Assembly: GCF_009651005.1 (NCBI RefSeq)
Contig: NZ_WHVW01000009.1
Span: 1-64,000, forward strand
Origin: Sporosarcina obsidiansis
GTDB taxonomy: Bacteria > Bacillota > Bacilli > Bacillales_A > Planococcaceae
Direction of reading: 5' to 3'
Length of the DNA stretch: 64,000 nt
Numbering within the stretch: the first letter of the stretch is position 1; each line of letters opens with the position of its first letter. The position numbers were made by a program, and so were the translations under genes. Of this stretch, positions 27,415 to 36,655 are shown in pieces. The notes under the pieces are model-generated. The model saw nothing but the letters and a program-made list of their open reading frames with translations. It did not search any database and was not told the DNA's origin.

Positions 27415-27861
27415 TTACTCCGTTGGGAGAAACGCAGAAACTGGTCCTAATTCATTAGTCAAATAATCTCGGACTTGTTTCGGGAATAGTTTTAGCTCTG
27501 CAGTTGTTTCTCGGATAGCTTCTTCAACTTGTACGGTATCTACTTCTATAAATTGACGGACAATCATAGGACGCAACGTAATAAACGTTCGCAATGGACT
27601 AGCTTGTTCTGGTTGAATGACTTTTTCATCTTCTAGAATATCAATAATGTCTTCGTAGCTCCCTGGATCTCTCATAATAAACCCATCGATCATGGAATTC
27701 CCCACATCAATAATTCCTTCAATTAAACCATGAGCGATACGTTCAATCGCTAGCTTGTTTAATTCACTCTGCTGCCAACCATTTTCCTTTTCAAAAATCC
27801 GGAGTAATTGCTCCATATACGCAAGTGTTTTACTAATTTGTTTTTGATCGACAAAATACAT
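27415..27861 (-). CDS. yutE: DUF86 (HepT-like) protein YutE
   Basis: A 148-residue all-helical protein of the DUF86/HEPN group, with GLIEGIIDVGNSMIDGFIMRDPGSYEDIIDILE highly like YutE of B. subtilis in its middle part. Active HEPN RNases carry R-x4/6-H. The corresponding late helix here reads LRPMIVRQF, with Arg where the His would be, so RNase activity is doubtful. No partner nucleotidyltransferase (MntA) gene is adjacent. AGGAGG precedes the ATG. Confidence 0.8.
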   Translation of the reverse strand: MYFVDQKQISKTLAYMEQLLRIFEKENGWQQSELNKLAIERIAHGLIEGIIDVGNSMIDGFIMRDPGSYEDIIDILEDEKVIQPEQASPLRTFITLRPMIVRQFIEVDTVQVEEAIRETTAELKLFPKQVRDYLTNELGPVSAFLPTE

Positions 27862-27950
27862 AATACGTCTTCCTCCTCATCGTTTTCCTCACTCTATCTT
27901 ATCATATTTTCAACGGCATTCAGCAGAAGTCCCCTCAATATGTGGACTAG

Positions 27951-27980
27951 AAAAAAGCTCCAAGCAATTTGCTCGAAGCT
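27951..27980 (-). terminator. Terminator of lipA-yutD
   Basis: A 12-bp stem with one mismatch (27956-27967 with 27969-27980 in plus coordinates), followed by TTTTT on the minus strand. Confidence 0.8.
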
Positions 27981-27986
27981 TCATTA

Positions 27987-28307
27987 TTATTCGTTCTCTT
28001 GTAATTCAGGTTTGATTTTACCAATCTTTTTCAAGATAAAGTATGCGCATCCAAAGTTACAGTATTCATAAATATAATCCTGTACCGTACTGATTTTCGT
28101 TTCATAGGTAGATTTGGCATTACGGTCTTCAAAAAATCCTTTTAATCGCAGTTGACCGTATCCCCAATCCCCTAAAATATAATCATATTTCAACAGTACT
28201 TCGCTGAATCGTTCATTCAGTGCTTCTTCATCAAAGCCTTCTCGAAATTCTTCCGCTATTTCATATTGAACGTTCTCTAAAATAACCATTGTCTGCTTCA
28301 CTTCCAT
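27987..28307 (-). CDS. yutD: YutD family protein (DUF1027)
   Basis: A 106-residue protein with EFREGFDEEALNERFSEVLLKYDYILGDWGYGQLRLKGFF and YEYCNFGCAYFILKK, characteristic of YutD, a small conserved Bacillales protein next to lipA. Its ATG follows directly on the lipA stop (TAAATG). An internal ATG at 28289 is an alternative with a weak ribosome site. Function unknown. Confidence 0.85.
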   Translation of the reverse strand: MEVKQTMVILENVQYEIAEEFREGFDEEALNERFSEVLLKYDYILGDWGYGQLRLKGFFEDRNAKSTYETKISTVQDYIYEYCNFGCAYFILKKIGKIKPELQENE

Positions 28308-29282
28308 TTAACTGCTCGCTTGCTGTTCTAGTTCAAGCTGCTCGTCACCTAGCCGTTGCTTTTCTTTAGCAGCAGCATTCACCTGCTCATCCGCATGATA
28401 GCTTGAGCGTACAAGCGGCCCCGCTTCACAATGAGAGAACCCTTTTTCCATTGCTATTTTACGCAATTCACCAAACTCATCAGGAGAATAGTATTTCACA
28501 ACTTTCGCATGCTTTTTGGTCGGTTGCAAATACTGACCAATTGTCATAATATCCACATCGTGTGCACGAAGATCATCCATTGTTTCGATGATTTCTTCAA
28601 CTGTCTCACCTAGCCCAACCATCAGTGAAGATTTAGTCGGTATCTCAGGGTACATCTGTTTTGCACGAGCTAATAATTCCAATGAACGATCATATGTGGC
28701 ACGTGCTCGAATTCTAGGCGTTAACCGACGTACTGTTTCAATATTGTGGTTTAAGATATCAGGCTTCGCATCCATCAAGCGTTGCAAATTGTCCCGATCG
28801 CCACCCATGTCGGATGGTAGTACTTCAATCGTTGTAAATGGATTTTTACGACGGACCGCACGTATGGTTTCGGCAAAAATTCCAGAACCACCGTCTTTCA
28901 AATCGTCACGCGCGACTGCTGTAACCACCACATGTTTTAAATTCATTAACTCAACAGATTCTGCTACGCGCTCAGGTTCAGCAGTGTCTAATTCGTTCGG
29001 CAAACCTGTTTTCACCGCACAGAAACGGCATGCTCTTGTACATACAGCCCCCAGGATCATGAACGTCGCTGTCCGACGCTCTCCCCAACATTCATGTATA
29101 TTCGGGCAACGTGCTTCTTCGCAAACTGTATGTAAATTTTTCTCACGCATTAATTTCTTTAAACCTGTATAGTTCTCATTGGTGTTCAGCTTAATCTTCA
29201 GCCAATCAGGCTTCTTTACATGCTCTGATTTTCTTCCTGTTTCAGGTCTACATGACAACGCTACCGTCTCCATTCTGTTCAT
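28308..29282 (-). CDS. lipA: Lipoyl synthase
   Basis: Radical-SAM enzyme that inserts two sulfur atoms into protein-bound octanoyl groups to form lipoate for the pyruvate, 2-oxoglutarate and glycine-cleavage complexes. Both cluster motifs are present: [12 protein letters not shown] (auxiliary cluster) and CTRACRFC (radical-SAM CxxxCxxC). The terminal [10 protein letters not shown] contains the Ser ligand. The longest form has 324 residues. A TTG about 8 codons downstream has GGAG in good spacing and may be the real start, since family members begin near KKPDWLKIK. It supplies a use for the Fe-S carriers encoded nearby. Confidence 0.95.
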   Translation of the reverse strand: MNRMETVALSCRPETGRKSEHVKKPDWLKIKLNTNENYTGLKKLMREKNLHTVCEEARCPNIHECWGERRTATFMILGAVCTRACRFCAVKTGLPNELDTAEPERVAESVELMNLKHVVVTAVARDDLKDGGSGIFAETIRAVRRKNPFTTIEVLPSDMGGDRDNLQRLMDAKPDILNHNIETVRRLTPRIRARATYDRSLELLARAKQMYPEIPTKSSLMVGLGETVEEIIETMDDLRAHDVDIMTIGQYLQPTKKHAKVVKYYSPDEFGELRKIAMEKGFSHCEAGPLVRSSYHADEQVNAAAKEKQRLGDEQLELEQQASS

Positions 29283-29371
29283 AGTTTCTACTCATGTCAA
29301 TGTAACATAAATTCAGAAAGTGTTCAATTATAGATGGAGCTTAGAGGCGGTAGATAAAAGAAAGAGTGAGC

Positions 29372-29520
29372 GGTAAGGTTACCGTTTCTCTGCGTTCCAG
29401 GCGGACGCGTTCTGGAGGGCCCGCGGTGAGCCAACCTTCGCTACGCTTATTGGTTGTCTCACCTGTCGGGCTGATCCTCCCAGAGTCGCCGCCTTCCACT
29501 CCGATTCACTAGCGTAATTT
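29372..29520 (-). repeat. Interspersed repeat element, copy 2 (inverted)
   Basis: Read on the minus strand this is the same core as 9312-9462: TACGCTAGTGAATCGGAGTGG, GGCGGCGACT, then GCGTCCGCCTGGAACGCAGA and CGGTA at the end. The 540-nt gap between lipA and the metS-like gene holds this copy, a third degraded copy and a terminator, and no gene. Confidence 0.8.
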
Positions 29521-29655
29521 TCTGAAGTTAGTAAGTTGAATGTTCAGATTCCTACTTAAATTGTACATTTGAATTTGAACTTAAAAAAGTAAAGAACAGT
29601 TTCTAAGATACTTGATAACTACAGTAATGTCTAAAAGTATTATTACACCACTTAT

Positions 29656-29782
29656 AGGATTGGAACGTAAGAGGGGCAACTCCTTGAGGCTCAAGTAGCT
29701 CCCTCCGGAAAGCGTCCCATCTGAAGTATAAATCCCGGACCACACACCATGTAATCGTCTTACTTTCTTTTGTCAATAAGTC
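29656..29782 (+). repeat. Interspersed repeat element, degraded copy 3
   Basis: Shorter relative of copy 1 in the same orientation. Shared blocks are GGCAACTCCTTG, GGCTCAAG, CCGGAAAGCGTCC and the tail CTTTCTTTTGTC. As with copy 1, its right end abuts a terminator hairpin. Confidence 0.6.
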
Positions 29783-29783
29783 A

Positions 29784-29818
29784 AAAAAACGCCTGCAACC
29801 AATTTCTCGGCTACAGGC
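29784..29818 (-). terminator. Terminator of the NSS transporter operon
   Basis: A 10-bp stem with two G-U pairs (29791-29800 with 29809-29818) followed by seven T on the minus strand. Confidence 0.8.
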
Positions 29819-29826
29819 AATGGGTA

Positions 29827-29964
29827 TTATTGTTCAACCTTAAATTTCTTTTTAAATTTCGTCAGTATGGAGGCATAGAAGATACTTAAAAATAGACCGC
29901 CCCAGATAATAATTATACCGACTATCATCATGAGAATTGCAGAACCACTCATTCCTGTATCCAT
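29827..29964 (-). CDS. metS: MetS-like small subunit of an NSS amino-acid importer
   Basis: A 45-residue single-helix membrane protein. The pattern SAILMMIVGIIIIWGGLFLS matches the small-subunit family first described with the Corynebacterium methionine/alanine importer MetP-MetS. Its ATG follows the stop of the NSS transporter without a gap (TAAATG), and AGGAGG lies 8 nt upstream inside the end of that gene. In the known case the small subunit is needed for uptake. The substrate here is unproven. Confidence 0.85.
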   Translation of the reverse strand: MDTGMSGSAILMMIVGIIIIWGGLFLSIFYASILTKFKKKFKVEQ

Positions 29965-31485
29965 TTAAAGCCCTCCTTTGTCTTCTTCATAATCAGAAAC
30001 TACGTGAGTATTATGCTTCCACTTCATAGAAGTAAAGACAATCGACATGACAAACGCTCCAATAGCAACAGGCCACCCGATCGTCCATAAGAATGATGTA
30101 GGATATCCTTCGTAGTTTTCAGCGATATTATCTTTGATCAAGAAGAATAACATAGTACCGAGTACCAAAGGTGTGATAAATGTTAGTGACAACTTCCACC
30201 ACCAACCCAAGCGAATATCTGAGACCGCATTCGCATGTTGTTCAAAAACACCGAGTTTTCTGAAAACCCAAGCCAGCAAAATAACTTCGACTAGACCGAT
30301 AACCGCGATACCAAATTGGTTGATAAAGTAATCTGCTACATCCAGGAAATACAAACCACCCTTTGTTGCATATAGCATAGAAATTACTCCTGAAAGACCA
30401 ACACCGATAAAAACAGAACGGCGTCTAGAAATATTGAACTTATCTGATAATCCTGCGATATACGTTTCACATATCGAAATGAGCGAAGTTAGACCCGCTA
30501 ACACAAGCGACAGGAAGAAGAATGCTCCGAATAGCCCGTTCAATCCTGGCATTTGATTGATAATTTCAGGGAACACAACGAAGGCAAGACCTACCCCTGC
30601 AGAGGCTACATCCCCCACGTCTACCCCTTGTGAAGTTGCCATGAATCCTAGTACCGCAAATACGCCGATACCTGCTAATAACTCAACAGAGGAGTTTGCA
30701 AAACCTGTAATGAATGCATTATTTGTTATATCAGACTTCTTCGGCAAATAACTGGAGTACGTAATCATAATTGCAAACGCAATCGACAAACTGAAGAAAA
30801 TATGTCCATATGCAGCTACCCATACCCGTGGGTTCAGTAATTTATCGACATCTGGTTTGAAGAATGCGTCCAAACCTACCATTGCTCCATCAAGCGTGAT
30901 CGCACGGATGACGACGAATAAAAATAGTATAAAAAGGACAGGAATAAATATCCGATTCGCCAACTCGATCCCTTTCTTGACACCACCGAGCAAGATAATA
31001 AAACAAATTGCCCAAACGAGTAGTAGTGGTAATGCAACGCCTCCAACTAATCCTCCTACTTCTCCTGGAGTATCTGCCAATTTCAAGACATCTCCAAAGA
31101 AGAAATCTTGTGGTTTATCTCCCCACGATAAACTAAATGAATAAATTGTGTACTTCATTGCCCAGGCAATAATGACTGCATAATAGGTCGAAATGACAAA
31201 TGAAACGAAAATCCCCCACCAACCTAGAAATTCTGTCTTTTTCCCATTTAGCCGGAAGAAAGAAAGTGGTGCCGATCCACGGTACTTATGTCCGATTGTG
31301 AATTCCATGATGAGGATAGGAATCCCAGCTGTTAAAAGTGCAAATAAATAAGGGATGAAAAATGCACCGCCACCATTTTCATACGCGACATAGGGAAAAC
31401 GCCAAATATTTCCAAGACCCACTGCTGAACCAACCGCAGCTAGAATAAAACCTGCTCTCGTTCCCCATTGCGAACGATTTTCCAT
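29965..31485 (-). CDS. Neurotransmitter:sodium symporter (NSS) family transporter
   Basis: Na+-coupled amino-acid transporter of 506 residues with about 12 helices. The N-terminal motif WGTRAGFILAAVGSAVGLGNIWRFP is the NSS signature that holds the Na+ and substrate sites in LeuT-type proteins. Because a MetS-like small subunit follows directly, methionine and/or alanine is a reasonable substrate guess. I chose the ATG at 31485 because AAAGGAGAG lies just upstream. Six extra codons to 31503 would include the ribosome site. Confidence 0.9.
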   Translation of the reverse strand: MENRSQWGTRAGFILAAVGSAVGLGNIWRFPYVAYENGGGAFFIPYLFALLTAGIPILIMEFTIGHKYRGSAPLSFFRLNGKKTEFLGWWGIFVSFVISTYYAVIIAWAMKYTIYSFSLSWGDKPQDFFFGDVLKLADTPGEVGGLVGGVALPLLLVWAICFIILLGGVKKGIELANRIFIPVLFILFLFVVIRAITLDGAMVGLDAFFKPDVDKLLNPRVWVAAYGHIFFSLSIAFAIMITYSSYLPKKSDITNNAFITGFANSSVELLAGIGVFAVLGFMATSQGVDVGDVASAGVGLAFVVFPEIINQMPGLNGLFGAFFFLSLVLAGLTSLISICETYIAGLSDKFNISRRRSVFIGVGLSGVISMLYATKGGLYFLDVADYFINQFGIAVIGLVEVILLAWVFRKLGVFEQHANAVSDIRLGWWWKLSLTFITPLVLGTMLFFLIKDNIAENYEGYPTSFLWTIGWPVAIGAFVMSIVFTSMKWKHNTHVVSDYEEDKGGL

Positions 31486-31602
31486 ACTACTCTCTCCTTT
31501 CATATTGTTATTTCACAAAACTTACCACCATTCATTTTTTTCTGACAATTAAAGTTCTGTATATTTAGTATAAACAGGACTTTAGTAGATGTCAAAACAA
31601 TT

Positions 31603-31643
31603 TTAGACTAAGAGAGCCGATACCACCAACACTCTTAGTCTAA
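31603..31643. terminator. Terminator of the NhaC-family gene
   Basis: A 12-bp perfect stem (31603-31614 with 31632-31643), flanked by AT-rich runs on both sides. Confidence 0.8.
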
Positions 31644-31651
31644 TTTTAAAT

Positions 31652-33220
31652 TTATATCGTACGGGCTTGACGCTGCTTTCCTTTTGCTGTCCAGTACGTA
31701 AATAATACTATTAATACAATAACAACTGCTGCTAAACCAATCCATACGGAACCTGTCAAACCAAGAACAAAATAGCCTAGTGCGGATATCCCGGCAGCCA
31801 CCAATGCATATGGTAATTGAGTAGCTACATGATCCATGTGGTTACAGCCCGCTCCAGTAGAAGATAAAATAGTAGTATCTGAAATCGGTGAACAGTGATC
31901 TCCAAAAACCGCTCCCGCTAGAACTGCTGCTAACGCAGGCAATAGTAGATCAGGCGCTGCATTGACCATGATCGTACCCGCAATTGGTAATAATATACCA
32001 AATGATCCCCATGAAGTACCTGTTGAAAATGCCATTAATCCCGCCAAAACAAAAATTAATACAGGTAAGAAAGCTATCGGAATATTCAGCTGTTCCACCG
32101 TTGTAGATAAAAATAATCCTGTATCAAGTGTGGCAATCAAATCGGTTAAGCCCCATGCAAAAATTAAAATTAGGATAGCAGGCATCATAGCCTTCAAACC
32201 ACTAATAAATGCACGCCCCATCCAAGATACACTTGCTGTTTTATTCACTTTCATTTGTAGGGTATACAATAGCATAGCTAGTAAAGTAGCTGTCACGCCA
32301 CCAACCACTAACGATTTAGGCACATCAGTATTTTCAAAAATAGCCCAAATGTCAAAGACACCTGCTTCTTTGTAACCTGTGTAGACCATCATTCCTAGAG
32401 TTACCACAATTAACGTCACGATCGGCGCAACCAAATCGCGTACTTTCCCATGCGAGTGCTCTGGAAATTCCTCTTTTAACTCACCTGGGATTTCTTTTTC
32501 AGGATCATATAACAAACCTTCGTTTACTGCTCGATCTTCGTGTTTTTTCATTTCAAAGAAATCATGATTCGTCCAAGCAAAGAAAAACACCATGGAAAGT
32601 GTAGCAATTACATAGAAGTTCATTGGCGCCATCAGGATAAACGCTGTTAATGGCGAATAGCTAAGGGTAGCTGTCGTGCCTAGTATAAGAGCAAGTTGCC
32701 CTATCAAGAACGCCCCCCAGCTTGAAATCGGCGATACCACACAAATCGGTGCAGAAGTAGAATCAATGAAATATGCCAGTTTTGCACGAGAGATTTTGTG
32801 CTGATCGGTAATTGGACGTGCAATTTGTCCAACTGCTAATGCATTGAAGTAGTCATCTACAAAAATAGCAATCCCGAGAATCAATGTTAGCAATTTAGCT
32901 CCCCGTTTCGTACGAATACGTTTGACTGCCCATCTCGCAAACGCAGTGCTACCACCAGATAAGCTAACAAAAGCCGTGATGACACCTAATAATAATAAAA
33001 ATAACATAATAAATATATTGTACGTATTCAGTCCTTCATCCCAAAATGAAACCGTCATAGCCGTCCAGACATTTTTCAATGTGGCCATTGGGGAAAATTC
33101 CGCGATGAGTAAAGCCGCTGTTACAATCCCAGCTCCTAAAGACAATAGTACTCTCCTCGTCACCAATACCATCACGATAGCGATAACAGGAGGCAAAATG
33201 GATACCCACGTTCCAATCAT
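31652..33220 (-). CDS. NhaC-family transporter, probable lysine transporter
   Basis: Polytopic membrane protein of 522 residues with about 12 helices, in the NhaC Na+/H+ antiporter family (FVDDYFNALAVGQIARPITD, STSAPICVVSPISSWG, GAVFGDHCSPISDTTILSSTGAGCNHMDHVATQLPYAL region). The leader upstream is a lysine riboswitch. Comparative work on lysine regulons has assigned NhaC-family proteins under such riboswitches to lysine transport, so I prefer that role over plain Na+/H+ exchange. Direction of transport is not known. AGAGGAGG precedes the ATG. Confidence 0.85.
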   Translation of the reverse strand: MIGTWVSILPPVIAIVMVLVTRRVLLSLGAGIVTAALLIAEFSPMATLKNVWTAMTVSFWDEGLNTYNIFIMLFLLLLGVITAFVSLSGGSTAFARWAVKRIRTKRGAKLLTLILGIAIFVDDYFNALAVGQIARPITDQHKISRAKLAYFIDSTSAPICVVSPISSWGAFLIGQLALILGTTATLSYSPLTAFILMAPMNFYVIATLSMVFFFAWTNHDFFEMKKHEDRAVNEGLLYDPEKEIPGELKEEFPEHSHGKVRDLVAPIVTLIVVTLGMMVYTGYKEAGVFDIWAIFENTDVPKSLVVGGVTATLLAMLLYTLQMKVNKTASVSWMGRAFISGLKAMMPAILILIFAWGLTDLIATLDTGLFLSTTVEQLNIPIAFLPVLIFVLAGLMAFSTGTSWGSFGILLPIAGTIMVNAAPDLLLPALAAVLAGAVFGDHCSPISDTTILSSTGAGCNHMDHVATQLPYALVAAGISALGYFVLGLTGSVWIGLAAVVIVLIVLFTYWTAKGKQRQARTI

Positions 33221-33301
33221 ATAAATTCCTCCTCTTTCTGGTTGCTAGATAATATCGAAAGGTAGAAAGGTTGTTCGAAGAGTGAAAAACTAATAATAGA
33301 T

Positions 33302-33580
33302 AAAAGCCGACCCCCAACAAGTTTCACTAACATGTAGGAGTCGGCCTAACAGTTCATCTGCTAATCAATCATCGTGTTTAGATAAGTGTATGCGGATCAT
33401 CTAGTCGCTGTAGCTCTCCATACATTGTCATTGTATGACAGTGCCATTCCTCTTCGAAATGACCCCAACCTGAGAAGTCAACCCTTCTCAAACTTCGGCA
33501 TCGTCTCCTTTCACTTGTGGTCATGGACGTCACTCTCTCACAAGTTACTAATAAACAATGCAGCCTCTACTAAGTCTCGA
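33302..33580 (-). promoter_or_regulatory. Lysine riboswitch (L-box) with terminator
   Basis: On the minus strand the aptamer spans about 33578 to 33401 and has the conserved blocks in order: AGAGGCTGC, AGTAAC, GTGAAAGGAGACGATGCCGAAG-type core, GGTTGGGGTC and GGCACTGTCA. A terminator hairpin follows (GCCGAC...GTCGGC, 33306-33345) with TTTTA. Lysine binding should favour termination and lower expression of the NhaC-family transporter. The assignment rests on remembered similarity to the lysC L-box. Confidence 0.88.
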
Positions 33581-33631
33581 TATTCTTCTGTTATCAGTGT
33601 AGCAATAATCGACAACGTTCACAATACCCAT

Positions 33632-34399
33632 TTATTGTGGTTCTTGCAATGGCACTTCAATCTGTGCGGGCGTCTGCTCTCCTTTCGAATAAATTTGTGG
33701 TACTTTCCCTCTTATCAATCCCATTGCTACAGGTATCTTTTGTTCCACTACACTTCGACTTGTTGCGAGGGGGACGATAATCTGCACATTTACCTGCACG
33801 AGCAAGTTCACTTCCACATAGGCATTATTGATACCAAATTCAGTGATATCCGTACCCACATCGAGATGGACATCACCTATCACGTGGAAACGTATAGGAA
33901 TTTTCGGTCCTAAGTTTCCGATCAGTGGGATATTTGTTGCTTGACCAAGCGGCACAAAGAACACGATACCTTGTTCTTTTTCCATCATATCTGGGTTATA
34001 CTCTAAATCACCTAACGGAGGTAACATATCTAGATCTCCACCCTCTGCCCGCTCTAAGTGATCTTCTACTAATTGATGAATCTCAGACATTACTTGATTA
34101 ATAATCTCGGCATTAAACTTTGTCGTAACGGTATCACTCGTATTGTCTGGCACATTTTCAATCACATCATTTACATCATAGACACTCGTAGAACGAGCTT
34201 GGATCGCTTGGCTGATCACATGACTTGCGATTTTCTGCGTTTGCACTTCAGCATATTGTGTGTAAATAGGAGTCAGCTGTTTATTGACTGTATAGAAAAA
34301 TATGGCGACAGCCACAAAAATCGTAGGAATAATAAATCGTAGCCAATTTCTCGAATATCTAGTTTTTTTCGGTCTTGTATTATTCGTATAAAACCGCAA
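33632..34399 (-). CDS. yunB: Sporulation protein YunB
   Basis: Membrane-anchored protein of 255 residues with one N-terminal helix (about 20-40) after a basic start, and a large extracytoplasmic domain. Segments IPIRFHVIGDVHLDVGTDITEFGINNAYVEV are typical of YunB, which is needed for normal spore formation in B. subtilis. TTG start at 34399 with GGAGG 7 nt upstream. Its presence is one sign of a spore former. Confidence 0.88.
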   Translation of the reverse strand: MRFYTNNTRPKKTRYSRNWLRFIIPTIFVAVAIFFYTVNKQLTPIYTQYAEVQTQKIASHVISQAIQARSTSVYDVNDVIENVPDNTSDTVTTKFNAEIINQVMSEIHQLVEDHLERAEGGDLDMLPPLGDLEYNPDMMEKEQGIVFFVPLGQATNIPLIGNLGPKIPIRFHVIGDVHLDVGTDITEFGINNAYVEVNLLVQVNVQIIVPLATSRSVVEQKIPVAMGLIRGKVPQIYSKGEQTPAQIEVPLQEPQ

Positions 34400-34445
34400 A
34401 GCGACGCCTCCTGCTTCACATTATGCAAATCAGGAGGCGTTCATA

Positions 34446-35825
34446 CTATCTCTCATGAAAATACTTTTTTCCATACCAGCCAAGCACATCACGAATCATT
34501 TCTGGCATGATATATTCCTTCGGTGCTTCTTTTAATGAAGGAAAGAAAAAACCGAATGTAAACATATCAAGTGTAGCCAGTTTGTACGTTTTTCCGCGCT
34601 CTACCAGTTGATTGCCTACAAATAATTGCCCTTCCCGATTGCGGAATAATCGTTCGTGAATCATGCTTCCCATAAACGTTCCACGAAAACCTAAGCCTTT
34701 GATCTCCATTTCAGCCCATTTCGGATCTAACGACTGTTCATAAATCGTCAGTAATTCTGATCCGTCAAGATGTACAATACAAGGATTAATCGGATGTGGC
34801 AAAAGTGCATGCAAATCTCCTTTTGTCACCCATCCCTCGTCGAGACTCCCAAGAAAAATCCCTGCGTTGAAGAGGACACAATCTGCATTTGTATAAGCCA
34901 AAAGCGCTCGTCCAAAAAAAGAGGACAGCGAACTATCTCCTGTTAACTTCTGAAATAATGGCGACGGATTATAAAAAACAGGTACGTTCAAAGCCTTTTC
35001 TCCTTCGATTATATAGGCATTTACCTGTTCAACATCTTCTGCTGTTTGCTCCATCATATTTGTCGGAAACACTTCCGCTTCCATATGGATAACCTGATTC
35101 GTCATACGATCCACATCCACTCGAATATGGCCAACATAATGACCGAACTTTTCTGCCGCGCCAAGCAATGTATCCTCAACCCATTCGCCATTTTGCAATA
35201 AATGATGAGTATGCGCTCCTAAAATTATATCCAACTCTGGACATTCAGCTGCCAACAGTCGATCATCACGGATACCCAGATGCGATAGGCAAACAACAAT
35301 ATCCGATTCCTTTCTCAACACCCTTACAATCTTTTGCAATTCAGCGTGTGGCTCAACAATCTCCCAACCAAGTTGACGATAGAATTCATAATAAGGAGCA
35401 GTGGCACCCACCAGTCCAATCCTAACACCATCCTCAGTTTCCAAAATTTTAAATGGTTTCGTCCAAAACGGCTGCTCGCCATCTACTTCTTTCAAATTAC
35501 AGATGATTACATCAAACAGTGCTTCTTCATACAGCATATTCAGCGCTTGCTTAGACATCGTAATGCCTTCATTGTTACCGATTGTTACCGCATCATATCC
35601 CACTTCATTCAGCAACTTCACATTGCCTTTGCCAATTGTACCTTCAGTATAAGGATGCGATCTGTCAATATGGTCTCCAATATCAAAAATGAAACAAGCC
35701 TCTCCCACTTTTGCTGCTTGTTCTTTTCGTTGCTGTAGAAATCGTTTAATTTGCGGCCAGTTTTCAAAATGGCTATGTACATCATTGGTATGATAAATGT
35801 GTATCGTAGAAACCGTTTCCTTCAT
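34446..35825 (-). CDS. yunD: Metallophosphoesterase, 5'-nucleotidase-like (YunD)
   Basis: About 459 residues. The N-terminal calcineurin-type domain has HTNDVHSHFE, DIGDHIDRS, GNNEG, CLSHLG and GAHTHH metal-binding motifs. The C-terminal 5'-nucleotidase domain follows from about residue 280. It lacks a signal peptide, so it acts in the cytoplasm, unlike secreted UshA-type enzymes. The ATG at 35825 is preferred. A TTG at 35834 overlaps the yunE stop. yunC, present between yunB and yunD in B. subtilis, is absent here. Confidence 0.88.
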   Translation of the reverse strand: MKETVSTIHIYHTNDVHSHFENWPQIKRFLQQRKEQAAKVGEACFIFDIGDHIDRSHPYTEGTIGKGNVKLLNEVGYDAVTIGNNEGITMSKQALNMLYEEALFDVIICNLKEVDGEQPFWTKPFKILETEDGVRIGLVGATAPYYEFYRQLGWEIVEPHAELQKIVRVLRKESDIVVCLSHLGIRDDRLLAAECPELDIILGAHTHHLLQNGEWVEDTLLGAAEKFGHYVGHIRVDVDRMTNQVIHMEAEVFPTNMMEQTAEDVEQVNAYIIEGEKALNVPVFYNPSPLFQKLTGDSSLSSFFGRALLAYTNADCVLFNAGIFLGSLDEGWVTKGDLHALLPHPINPCIVHLDGSELLTIYEQSLDPKWAEMEIKGLGFRGTFMGSMIHERLFRNREGQLFVGNQLVERGKTYKLATLDMFTFGFFFPSLKEAPKEYIMPEMIRDVLGWYGKKYFHER

Positions 35826-35830
35826 ATATT

Positions 35831-36655
35831 TCAACCCCAGATCCCTTCATAGATGGAACGCAATCCAAATACGAGTAAAATGATGCGGATAACCAAAACC
35901 AATGTATCTGACTTCATTTTCCCATTTAAGTAGGCACCTAGCATTCCACCGAAATATGCTCCCGGCACAACAGGGATCGTATATAACCAAGGCACATGCC
36001 CAAGCGAAATATGAGAAACAGAGTTCACGACTGCGGATAGAAATACCATTAGCATCGATGTCGCAACCGCCACATGTGGAGGGAACAAGAACAGCAAAAT
36101 CATGGCAGGCACAACCATCGTGCCACCACCAATTCCGAAAACTCCGGATGTCAGCCCGATAAACAATGAAAGCAGAATAGCGAACCAGATCGGATAGCCG
36201 TACACATGCGTCTCGCCTTGCGGATCAGTGAACGTCATCTTTTTTCCGTTATCAACAAACCAACGAATTGGTTTCAAATACTTTCTTGTTAGTAGGAGTG
36301 TGGACAATACGATCAATAAAATACCGAAATATAAATTAAATGATTGAATGCTCAGGCTTTTATTAATCCAGGCGCCTACTATAATACCTGGTATACTGGC
36401 TATAAAAAACAAGAAGGCACTGCGATAATCAATCGTTTTTACTTTCATATAAGAAATCGTCGAACCAAGACCATTCGCGATCATCATAATGACTGACAAG
36501 CCCACTACACTTTGTGGAGTGATATTAGGTATCATGCCCAGATTTAGACCGATAAACAACGTGACCGGAACAAGTATAGTTCCTCCACCAAGCCCCGCAA
36601 TCGAGCCGATCACCCCTGAAGCCAAACCGATTAATGCCAACAATATATATTCCAT
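35831..36655 (-). CDS. yunE: TSUP/TauE-SafE family membrane transporter (YunE)
   Basis: A 274-residue membrane protein with about eight helices in two related halves, each with the glycine-rich motif (GSIAGLGGGTILVPV and GVFGIGGGTMVVPAMI). TSUP proteins move sulfite, sulfonates or other small anions. The substrate here is unknown. The start overlaps the yunF stop by one base and GAGGAGG precedes it. Confidence 0.88.
   Translation of the reverse strand: MEYILLALIGLASGVIGSIAGLGGGTILVPVTLFIGLNLGMIPNITPQSVVGLSVIMMIANGLGSTISYMKVKTIDYRSAFLFFIASIPGIIVGAWINKSLSIQSFNLYFGILLIVLSTLLLTRKYLKPIRWFVDNGKKMTFTDPQGETHVYGYPIWFAILLSLFIGLTSGVFGIGGGTMVVPAMILLFLFPPHVAVATSMLMVFLSAVVNSVSHISLGHVPWLYTIPVVPGAYFGGMLGAYLNGKMKSDTLVLVIRIILLVFGLRSIYEGIWG

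Noticed and set aside
28588-29172. A 194-codon plus-strand frame inside lipA
   Set aside because: It is antisense to lipoyl synthase, whose motifs are intact. The composition (Ser/Arg-rich) is typical of a shadow frame.
33386-33913. A 175-codon plus-strand frame over the lysine riboswitch and yunB end
   Set aside because: It is explained by the riboswitch and yunB on the other strand and has no start signals.
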